This document shows, piece after piece, positions 1-5,641 of a stretch of DNA of 7,191 nucleotides. How positions within the stretch are numbered: the stretch's first letter is position 1; each line of letters begins with the position of its first letter. The position numbers were made by a program, and so were the translations under genes. The stretch comes from DAIDKA01 sp035485475 (GTDB lineage Bacteria; Pseudomonadota; Gammaproteobacteria; Steroidobacterales; Steroidobacteraceae), in NCBI GenBank assembly GCA_035485475.1, contig DATHOA010000320.1, positions 1 to 7,191 on the forward strand, read 5' to 3'. Below the pieces are notes generated by a model, which saw only the letters and a list, made by a program, of their open reading frames with translations, did no database searches and had not been told where the DNA came from.

Positions 1-1
1 A

Positions 2-928
2 GAAGAAGTCTATCGCCTGAAGGATCGGATCAAGCAGCAGGAGGGCGCCACGGCGCGCGTCCAGGAAATGCTCGGCTCGCTGGAGACGCGACTGGGCCTC
101 ACCGAAACGGCGTACCCGGCGCTGGTGTTCTACCAGCTGCGCGCCATGTGGCAGCGGGGCCGCGAGATCCTCGAGCAGTTCACCGCGGAACTTGCGGCGC
201 AGCAGGAGGAGCGTGAGCGGCGCGCACTGTTTGTCGAATTCAATCGCGCGTTGTTCTCCCGCCGCCAGGCCGCCGACGCTGCGCTGCGAACGGCCCAGGC
301 GCAGTTCGTCGATGCCCAGCAGTTTGTCGCCGATCTGACGGCGCGGCGGGCACTGCTCACGCGCTTCTGGCATTACTTCAAGCGCCGCGACCTGGACCAC
401 CGTTTGGTCGGCGCGGGGGCTGCCCTGGGTCTGGCCACGATGCAGGTGGAGGAGACGCGCGCTGCGCTGGCGGCCATCGAAACCGAACAGCCGCCGGAGT
501 TTCCGGGCCTGTCACTGGATGCACGGCGCGCCATCAATATCGCCGCGATCGCGTACGCGGAAGTGCTGTGCCTGCGACTGGCCGATACTCCGCTGATGAG
601 TCTGGCGAAGGAGGCCACGGGTCGCCGCGAGCCGCTCGATGTCTATGGTGGCCGGCCCGAATGCGAAGGGTTGATTGCGCTGATCGCAAGAGCGCGCGCG
701 ATCATCGAGAGCAAGGTCAATGTGGCCCAGGATGTGAAGGCGCGCAGCGAAACCCTGCGCCCGCTGGCCCGCTACCGCAACAATCTGGACACGGCGCCCA
801 CCCCTGAATCCGTCTCGCTGGGCGAGACGGATGTGCTGGCGGGTGAGCCGCTCGGTGCCCGGGCCATCAACATGCCCAACGTGCTGGGCGAGGACACCTG
901 GGACATGTTCCGCGTGCTGCTGCGCTGA
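2..928 (+). CDS. Hypothetical coiled-coil protein, 3' part
   Basis: The reading frame is open from the left edge of the window to TGA at 926-928, so the gene starts upstream and 308 residues are visible. The ATG at 68 is not preferred as the start, because the 22 codons before it (EEVYRLKDRIKQQEG...) continue the same charged helical pattern. The N-terminal two thirds of the visible part is rich in Glu, Arg, Gln and Ala with long helical stretches (for example LEQFTAELAAQQEERERRAL), which suggests coiled coils. The C-terminal third is less regular and ends ...DTWDMFRVLLR. I see no clear transmembrane segment, nucleotide-binding motif or metal-binding cluster. I do not recognise the family and assign no function. 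It converges with prc, with 8 bases between the stop codons. I am confident that it is coding because the frame stays open for the whole 924 bases and its composition is protein-like. Confidence 0.8.
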   Translation, partial: EEVYRLKDRIKQQEGATARVQEMLGSLETRLGLTETAYPALVFYQLRAMWQRGREILEQFTAELAAQQEERERRALFVEFNRALFSRRQAADAALRTAQAQFVDAQQFVADLTARRALLTRFWHYFKRRDLDHRLVGAGAALGLATMQVEETRAALAAIETEQPPEFPGLSLDARRAINIAAIAYAEVLCLRLADTPLMSLAKEATGRREPLDVYGGRPECEGLIALIARARAIIESKVNVAQDVKARSETLRPLARYRNNLDTAPTPESVSLGETDVLAGEPLGARAINMPNVLGEDTWDMFRVLLR

Positions 929-942
929 TTCGCCGTTCAGCG
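923..942. other. Inverted repeat across two convergent stop codons
   Basis: CGCTGA at 923-928 and TCAGCG at 937-942 form a 6-bp stem with an 8-base loop. Each arm contains the TGA of one convergent gene, because both genes end in an Arg codon CGC followed by TGA. There is no T-tract on either side, so it is not a standard intrinsic terminator. It could be a weak bidirectional pause or terminator structure, or a coincidence of the two identical gene ends. Confidence 0.3.
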
Positions 943-3156
943 GTTGACCGTTTGCTGTGCCGGCGGTGGCGCGGGCAGGTGCTGGTTCGGCGTGTTGCCC
1001 ATCAGAATGTCCGCCATGACCTGCGTCGCCTCGCTCAGTACCAGATCCGGGGGCGTGCTCACCTTGGCGCTGGGTGCCGAGCTTCCCGGGGCGCGTTTGG
1101 CGCGTGTAGCGTCCGTACCGTCGGCGCCTGCGGCCTCACCGCTATCCAGTTCCTCCACCGTCTTCAACGCGGGCTGTCCCTCGGCAAGCAGGCGCTGATT
1201 GGCGCGCTCCAGCCGCTCCTTGTCGAGCCGGGTGCGCTCCTCCTGCCGCACCTTCAGGTTCAGTGACAGAGTCTTCTCGGCACGCACCTTGTTCAGGGCC
1301 GCCACATCATCTACCAGGTAGCGATAGTCCGGATCGTGCTGCTCGCGGGCCGTTTCCTCGGACACCAGTGAGGTCAGGGCCAAGCTGGGATGCTCGTCGT
1401 GCCAGGCGGTGAAGGGTGCGCCCTGAATGCGGTCCCAGGGCAGTGCAGCCTCCAGCGCGCTCTCACCGACTTCGGTCATGTCGATGGGCGAGGGCAGTTG
1501 CACGTCGGGCTCGACGCCGCGGTGCTGCGTGCTCTCGCCCGTGACACGGTAGAACTTGCCGATGGTGACCGTGATCTGGCCACTGAGCGGCTTCTGTGAC
1601 CAGCGGTCCAGCGGGATCAGATTCTGCACCGTGCCCTTGCCGAAGGTGCGCTGTCCGAGGATATAGGCGCGATGATAATCCTGCAGTGCGCCGGCGAAAA
1701 TCTCCGAGGCGCTGGCGCTGTAGCGGTTTACCAGCACCGACAGCGGCCCTGAATAGGCGACGCCGGGGTCCGGATCATCCAGCACTTCGACCTGACCGTT
1801 CGTGTCCTTCAGCTGCACGACCGGGCCTTTGTCGATGAACAGGCCGGTGAGCGCGGTGGCCTCCGGCAGATAGCCGCCGCCATCATCACGCAGGTCCAGC
1901 ACAATGCCGTCGACACCCGCGCTGGTCAGCTCGCCCAGCAGCCGATGCACATCGCGGGTGGTGCTGCGGTAGTTCTTCTCACCGGCAGCCTGGGCCGCCA
2001 CGTCCTGATAGAAGCTGGGGATGGTGATGACGCCGATCTTCAGCATGCGCCCGCCGCGGGTGACGGTGCGCACTTCCTTTTTTGCCGCCTGGTTGTCGAG
2101 ATTGACCTTGTTGCGGGTGAACACCAGCATTTTCTCCGGCGTTCCCGGCGCCGCGCCAGCCGGCAGCACCTGCAGCTTCACCACGGTGCCCGCCTTGCCA
2201 CGGATCAGCTGCACGACATCCTCAAGCCGCCAGCCGACGACATCGGTGACCATGGCGTCGCTACCCTGTTGCACGCCGGTGATGCGATCGTTCGCCTTGA
2301 GGGTCCCGGCGACTGCGGCCGGACCACCTTCGATGACATTCATGACCTGCACGAAGTCATCCGTTTGCTGCAGGGAGGCGCCGATGCCGTCGTAGTTCAG
2401 ACTCATCGTGATGCGGTATTCCTCCGAATCCCGCGGTGAGAAGAAGTTGGAGTGCGGATCAAAGGTGCGCGCATACGCATTCATGAGGTTTTCAAACACA
2501 TCATCGGCGGTGATCTGGTCCACCCGCTTCAACCCGCGCTCATAGCGCTTGTGCAGGATATCGACCGCTTCCTTCCAGGTCTTGCCGGTCAGCAGCAGCG
2601 ACAGACCATCGTTCTTCACCCGCTTGCGCCACACCTCATCGAGCTGCGCACTGGTGCTCGCCCAGGTTGCATCCTTGCGGTCGAACTCCATGCTCTCATC
2701 GGCCGTCCAGTCCGGCTCGGTGTCGAGCATCTTCAGCGCTGCGGCCAGACGTTCGCGGTCGCGCTGCTGGTAGCGCGCGAAAATCGCGAACCCCGGTTCG
2801 ATATCCCCGGTGTGGATCATGTCGTCGAAACGGAAGCGCCACTGTTCAAACTCCTTGAGGTCGCTGGCAAGGAAGTACAGGTGCTGGCCGTCGAGGGACT
2901 CGATGTAACGATCGTAGATCTGACCGGACATGTGGTCGTCGATCAGCACGTGGCGGTAGTGCGCCTCCTCCAGAATCGACCCCACGCGCCGCGCGATGGC
3001 GCGTTCGCGGTCGTTGGGGGCAATGGCATTGGGTGGCAGCGCTGCCGGGCCGGCGGGCGCCTGCGCCGAGCCGGTCAGGGCGAGCACCATCATTACCGCC
3101 ACGAACAGGGCAGCCCAGGCGGAAGAACGACGCTCGAATCGGCTCAGGTTATTCAT
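937..3156 (-). CDS. prc: Tail-specific (C-terminal processing) periplasmic protease Prc/Tsp
   Basis: This 739-residue S41-family serine protease degrades or trims periplasmic proteins from their C-terminal tails; in other proteobacteria its targets include lipoprotein and cell-wall factors. Residues 1-33 look like a Sec signal peptide, with Arg at 6, 9 and 10, a hydrophobic core and a likely cleavage site after AQA at 31-33. The Tsp N-terminal helical domain covers about 50-230, the PDZ domain about 255-345 and the peptidase core about 355-555. The C-terminal Tsp domain (DUF3340 type) runs from about 570 to 725. The expected Ser/Lys catalytic pair is S482 (in SASASEIFAGA) and K507 (in TFGKGTVQ), with D493 between them; the spacings match S430/D441/K455 of E. 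coli Prc. It is longer than the E. coli enzyme (about 680), partly through an Ala/Ser/Pro-rich stretch at about 671-703. The ATG at 3156 is chosen because the signal peptide starts there. The Shine-Dalgarno is poor; the best match is AAGGA about 14 bases upstream. Confidence 0.95.
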   Translation of the reverse strand: MNNLSRFERRSSAWAALFVAVMMVLALTGSAQAPAGPAALPPNAIAPNDRERAIARRVGSILEEAHYRHVLIDDHMSGQIYDRYIESLDGQHLYFLASDLKEFEQWRFRFDDMIHTGDIEPGFAIFARYQQRDRERLAAALKMLDTEPDWTADESMEFDRKDATWASTSAQLDEVWRKRVKNDGLSLLLTGKTWKEAVDILHKRYERGLKRVDQITADDVFENLMNAYARTFDPHSNFFSPRDSEEYRITMSLNYDGIGASLQQTDDFVQVMNVIEGGPAAVAGTLKANDRITGVQQGSDAMVTDVVGWRLEDVVQLIRGKAGTVVKLQVLPAGAAPGTPEKMLVFTRNKVNLDNQAAKKEVRTVTRGGRMLKIGVITIPSFYQDVAAQAAGEKNYRSTTRDVHRLLGELTSAGVDGIVLDLRDDGGGYLPEATALTGLFIDKGPVVQLKDTNGQVEVLDDPDPGVAYSGPLSVLVNRYSASASEIFAGALQDYHRAYILGQRTFGKGTVQNLIPLDRWSQKPLSGQITVTIGKFYRVTGESTQHRGVEPDVQLPSPIDMTEVGESALEAALPWDRIQGAPFTAWHDEHPSLALTSLVSEETAREQHDPDYRYLVDDVAALNKVRAEKTLSLNLKVRQEERTRLDKERLERANQRLLAEGQPALKTVEELDSGEAAGADGTDATRAKRAPGSSAPSAKVSTPPDLVLSEATQVMADILMGNTPNQHLPAPPPAQQTVNR

Positions 3157-3287
3157 GGGAGGTACGACAGGTCCTTGGGTGTACGCGAATATACTAGGCT
3201 AGAGTGCGCGGCCCTTCGCAGCAAGTGCACCATTGCCAGCTGCGCAATTGGCGTCTTCAACGGCACACACGGTTACTTTCGGCAAAT
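3157..3287. promoter_or_regulatory. Divergent promoter region between prc and a small membrane gene
   Basis: This 131-base gap separates the starts of prc (-) and the small membrane gene (+). It holds one AT-rich box that reads as a -10 in both directions: TATACT at 3190-3195 on the plus strand and TATATT as the complement of 3188-3193. Neither has a convincing -35 at 16-18 bases. From the minus-strand box, prc would have a leader of about 25 bases. A second weak plus-strand pair is TTGGCG at 3248-3253 and GTTACT at 3272-3277 (18-base spacer), which would give a very short leader to the ATG at 3288. These are visual matches only. Confidence 0.35.
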
Positions 3288-3581
3288 ATGCGACCATTGG
3301 CGGTTCTGATCGGCATCATTATGGGCTCTACCTTCACCTTGTTCGCAGGGTTGTCCCTGACCTGGGTGACCCTGCTGTTCGTCCCGAAGGAGGAAGCCGG
3401 GGAACTTTTCGGCGAACAGGCCACTCTCAGGATCGCGATCGCCGTATTCGGCACGGTCTCGGCAATCGCCGGGGTGAGTTTCTACGCGCAGCTGCGGGAG
3501 CGCCGCTGGCGCCTGATCGCCCATCTCGCCACGTTGGCCAGCCTGTGCATGGCCCTGTGGGTGTACTGGCCCAAGAAGTAG
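3288..3581 (+). CDS. Small hypothetical inner-membrane protein (97 aa)
   Basis: The protein begins MRPLAVLIGIIMGS and ends ...LWVYWPKK. It has a long hydrophobic stretch at about residues 3-32, a second at about 46-66 and a third at about 76-95, so two or three membrane helices are likely. A short charged segment (PKEEAGELFGEQ) follows the first, and a basic loop (RERRWR) lies between the second and third. I do not recognise the family. The frame stays open back to a GTG at 3204, but that extension (QQVHHCQLRNWRLQRHTR) is basic and unlike a membrane protein, so the ATG at 3288 is preferred; an internal ATG at 3321 would cut the first helix. No clear ribosome binding site precedes 3288. The gene converges with the next small membrane gene, with 8 bases between the stops. 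The hydrophobic pattern makes it likely to be real; the function is unknown. Confidence 0.7.
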   Translation: MRPLAVLIGIIMGSTFTLFAGLSLTWVTLLFVPKEEAGELFGEQATLRIAIAVFGTVSAIAGVSFYAQLRERRWRLIAHLATLASLCMALWVYWPKK

Positions 3582-3612
3582 GCCGTTTCTCAAGCTTGGC
3601 GGCGCACGGCCT
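3580..3612. other. Inverted repeat at the convergent ends of two small membrane genes
   Basis: AGGCCGT at 3580-3586 pairs with ACGGCCT at 3606-3612 (7-bp stem, 19-base loop). The left arm starts inside the TAG stop of the plus gene and the right arm lies inside the end of the minus gene. There is no T-tract, so it is at most a weak candidate for a bidirectional termination structure. Confidence 0.25.
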
Positions 3613-3868
3613 GGACGGCACCCACCGTCAGGCGCAGCACCAGAATCACCAGGTAGGGGCCGAGGGCCACGATCCAGGTCGCCTGCTGGCCCTGACCCAG
3701 CCCGTGGTAGAAGTGATCCACGAGGTCTCGGGTATTGCCGCCGGCATAGGGTCCAAACACACGCGATCCGACCAGCCAGATCAGGGGCGGCAGCAGCAGC
3801 AGCCCCATGACCAGGCCGATCAGCAGCCACAGCAGCTCCCGGCGGACCATGACGAAATTCGATGACAT
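3590..3868 (-). CDS. Small hypothetical inner-membrane protein (92 aa)
   Basis: From the ATG at 3868 the protein reads MSSNFVMVRRELLWLLIGL... and ends ...VGAVQAVRRQA. Two membrane helices are clear: about residues 12-34 (LWLLIGLVMGLLLLPPLIWL) and about 61-82 (TWIVALGPYLVILVLRL). Between them is a polar loop of about 30 residues containing GPYAGGNTRDLVDHFYHGLGQGQQ. The Arg residues before helix 1 and after helix 2 suggest that both ends face the cytoplasm and the loop faces the periplasm (positive-inside rule). I do not recognise the family. The frame can be extended to a TTG at 3892, but this would overlap the start of the divergent oxidoreductase; an ATG at 3850 is the other alternative. No good Shine-Dalgarno is visible for any of these starts. 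TATTAT, the complement of 3878-3883, lies just upstream and could be a -10 giving a leaderless or nearly leaderless mRNA. Confidence 0.72.
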   Translation of the reverse strand: MSSNFVMVRRELLWLLIGLVMGLLLLPPLIWLVGSRVFGPYAGGNTRDLVDHFYHGLGQGQQATWIVALGPYLVILVLRLTVGAVQAVRRQA

Positions 3869-3891
3869 GTTGCAGGCATAATACCGCCGCA
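3869..3891. promoter_or_regulatory. Very short divergent start region with shared AT box
   Basis: Only 23 bases separate the ATG of the small membrane gene (-) from the ATG of the Gfo/Idh/MocA gene (+). The only AT-rich element is at 3877-3883. It reads CATAAT (3877-3882) on the plus strand and TATTAT (complement of 3878-3883) on the minus strand, both close to the -10 consensus. If used, either would start transcription within a few bases of its start codon. Neither gene has a recognisable ribosome binding site here, which fits leaderless translation. No -35 is convincing in either direction, and promoters inside the opposite genes are an alternative. Confidence 0.35.
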
Positions 3892-4845
3892 ATGAAAAAA
3901 GTCAGAGCGGCAGTCATCGGTGTGGGGTACCTGGGGCGCTTTCACGCCCAGAAGTACGCCCAACTTGAAGAATGTGAACTTATTGCCGTGGTGGATGCCC
4001 GGCAGGAGCCGCGCGAGGCGGTGGCCGCCGAAGTTGGTGCCCAGGCGCTGGCCGACTATCGCAGCCTGCTGGGCCAGATCGATGCGGTCAGCATCGTGAC
4101 CCCGACCGCCGCGCACTTTCTCATCGCCCGGGAGTTCCTGGAGGCGGGCGCGCATGTGCTGGTCGAAAAGCCCATCACGGAGACCCCGCAGCAGGCCCGT
4201 GAGCTGATCGCGCTGGCGGCGCGGCAGGGCCGCATCCTGCAGGTGGGACACCTCGAGCGGTTCAACTCGGCCATTCTGGGCGCCGAAGAACACCTGCGGG
4301 CGCCGCGCTTCATTGAATGCCATCGCCTGGCGCCCTACAAGGAGCGCGGCACGGATGTCAGTGTGGTGCTGGATCTGATGATCCACGACATCGACATCGT
4401 GCAGACGCTGGTCGGGTCGGCCATCGAATCCATCGATGCCATCGGCACACCGGTATTTTCCGAGGACGTGGATATCGCCAATGCCCGGATCCGGTTCGCG
4501 AATGGCTGCGTGGCCAATGCCACGGCCAGTCGGGTGAGTCTGAAGACCGAGCGCAAGATGCGGGTGTTCTCGGATGACGCCTACGTGTCCATGGATCTGC
4601 AGCAGAAAATCGTGACCGTGATTCGCAAAGGTCCGGGCAACCCGGCCGTCGGACAGCTTCCGGTAAGCATCGAGGAGCGCATTTTCGAACCCGGCGATGC
4701 CTTGAAAGCGGAAATTCTCGCCTTCCTGACCTGTATCCAGCACGGCCACGCGCCGGTGGTAAGCGGTGAGGCGGGCCTTGCGGCCCTGGAGACGGCCATC
4801 CAGATCACGGCCCAGGTACAAAAGAGCCGTCAGCGGGGCCGGTGA
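3892..4845 (+). CDS. Gfo/Idh/MocA-family NAD(P)-dependent oxidoreductase
   Basis: This 317-residue protein has the usual family layout: an N-terminal Rossmann fold (about 1-120) that binds NAD(P), then an alpha/beta substrate domain. The dinucleotide motif is G10-V-G12-Y-L-G15. The family EKP motif is E92-K93-P94, whose Lys is expected to act in catalysis. The HDIDI stretch (H165-D166-I-D168) sits at the usual active-site His position. Such enzymes oxidise or reduce a hydroxyl/keto group on sugars, sugar nucleotides or related molecules in the cytoplasm. The start (GVGYLGRFHAQKY) resembles UDP-GlcNAc 3-dehydrogenases (GnnA type), but no partner aminotransferase gene is in view, so the substrate is left open. 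The ATG at 3892 is chosen because MKKVRAAVIG begins directly at the first beta strand; an in-frame ATG at 3862 would add ten unlikely residues. It is the first gene of the co-directional run. Confidence 0.92.
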   Translation: MKKVRAAVIGVGYLGRFHAQKYAQLEECELIAVVDARQEPREAVAAEVGAQALADYRSLLGQIDAVSIVTPTAAHFLIAREFLEAGAHVLVEKPITETPQQARELIALAARQGRILQVGHLERFNSAILGAEEHLRAPRFIECHRLAPYKERGTDVSVVLDLMIHDIDIVQTLVGSAIESIDAIGTPVFSEDVDIANARIRFANGCVANATASRVSLKTERKMRVFSDDAYVSMDLQQKIVTVIRKGPGNPAVGQLPVSIEERIFEPGDALKAEILAFLTCIQHGHAPVVSGEAGLAALETAIQITAQVQKSRQRGR

Positions 4846-4894
4846 GGCCAGGCTGACACCTTGATTTCCGCTGCGCGGACGCCAGATAGCCGGC

Positions 4895-5593
4895 ATGGAC
4901 ACACAATTGCTGCACATTGGATCGCGGCCCCGGTCGCTGGAACTGGACTTCATCGGTGACCTGGCCTGCCCCTGGTCGTTCATCGGCAAGCGCAACCTGA
5001 CGCGGGCGCTGGACAGCCTTTACGGGGCGACTTCGCGGGTGCAGCGCTGGCATGGCCTGCCGCTGGCGGGCATGGCCCAGACGGGTTGGCGTGAGCACCT
5101 GGCCTCCAGGCTCCCCACCGGTGCGGACGTGGATGAGGCGCAGCACAAGCTGGAAAGCGCCGGTCGCGACCTGGACATCGCCTTTCACTTCGAGCGCATT
5201 GCGAGCCTGCCGGACACCCGCGAGGCGCATCGACTGGTGCACCTGGCCGGCTCGGACCCGCGCCAGGGCGAATTGATCGATGGGATTTTCCGCGCGTTCT
5301 TCGAGGCCGGGGGCGACATCAGCAATCCTTTGGTGCTGGTGCAGCTGGCCACCGAAGCCGGTGTGGATGAGTCGGTGCGCGCGGCCTTCACCGGCGGTCC
5401 GCAGGGGCGCGATGAGGTGCTGGCCGAGGAGCGGCGCCTGCGCGGCTTAGGGGTGGAAGGCGTGCCCAACCTGTTGCTGAACAGTCGGGTGCTGGTGCCC
5501 GGTGCGGCCGATGTGCCGACCTATATTCAGGCGCTGGACCAGGCGCTGTTCACCGAAACGCCGACCCAGGAACGCCAGCGACTGCTGCACTGA
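4895..5593 (+). CDS. DsbA-family (FrnE-like) thioredoxin-fold protein with CPWS active site
   Basis: The 232-residue protein has the FrnE/DsbA-like fold: an opening strand (LELDFIGD), the active-site motif C25-P-W-S28 followed by FIGKRNL, a helical insertion with PDTREAHRLVHLA (106-118), and the cis-proline loop G189-V-P191. FrnE relatives commonly carry CPWC; here the second Cys is Ser and C25 is the only cysteine in the protein. It therefore cannot form the usual internal disulfide. It may act through a mixed disulfide with glutathione or a partner thiol, or as a glutathione-dependent isomerase or transferase. There is no signal peptide, so it is probably cytoplasmic. The long helix region 76-100 (ADVDEAQHKLESAGRDLDIAF) fits the helical insertion. 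The ATG at 4895 lies 49 bases after the oxidoreductase stop and has no strong Shine-Dalgarno. No alternative start is better, since the next Met is residue 60, beyond the active site. Confidence 0.85.
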   Translation: MDTQLLHIGSRPRSLELDFIGDLACPWSFIGKRNLTRALDSLYGATSRVQRWHGLPLAGMAQTGWREHLASRLPTGADVDEAQHKLESAGRDLDIAFHFERIASLPDTREAHRLVHLAGSDPRQGELIDGIFRAFFEAGGDISNPLVLVQLATEAGVDESVRAAFTGGPQGRDEVLAEERRLRGLGVEGVPNLLLNSRVLVPGAADVPTYIQALDQALFTETPTQERQRLLH

Positions 5594-5607
5594 GTGTGCG
5601 AAAATCC

Positions 5608-5623
5608 GGGGTCTTGAGACCTC
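5608..5623. other. Inverted repeat upstream of the FAD-linked dehydrogenase
   Basis: GGTCT at 5610-5614 and AGACC at 5617-5621 are inverted around TG. A G-T and a G-C pair extend the arms to 5608-5623. It lies in the 48-base gap, 18 bases before the dehydrogenase start codon. It could be a protein-binding palindrome or a small hairpin in the intergenic mRNA. There is no T-tract after it, so it is not a standard terminator. Confidence 0.3.
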
Positions 5624-5641
5624 ACGAACAGGACCACCGGA

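Noticed and set aside
3204..3287. GTG start at 3204 for the first small membrane protein
   Set aside because: The 28-residue extension is basic and polar with no helix or signal, and it starts within about ten bases of the candidate -10. The ATG at 3288 begins directly at the first membrane helix.
2452..3309. A 285-codon plus-strand open frame opposite the N-terminal part of prc
   Set aside because: It is a shadow of prc. The prc frame carries a signal peptide and known domains, while this frame has none and runs across the divergent promoter region.
3591..3598. Palindrome CAAGCTTG near the convergent junction
   Set aside because: An 8-base palindrome is expected by chance in a window of this size, and it lies inside the coding end of the minus-strand gene.
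3233..3865. Overlapping open frames across the two small membrane genes (plus 3233-3865, minus 3273-3917)
   Set aside because: Both are Gln/His/Arg/Pro-rich with no membrane pattern. The two small frames with clear hydrophobic helices explain the region better.
4846..4894. Possible promoter between the oxidoreductase and the DsbA-family gene
   Set aside because: I found no -10/-35 pair or strong ribosome binding site in the 49 bases. Read-through from the upstream gene is the simpler reading.
3820..4995. A 391-codon open frame on the minus strand opposite the Gfo/Idh/MocA gene
   Set aside because: It lies antisense to a gene with clear family motifs, is rich in His, Asp, Arg and Gln as expected of a shadow frame in GC-rich DNA, and shows no domain of its own. 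It also runs through the real minus-strand gene at 3590-3868 in another frame.
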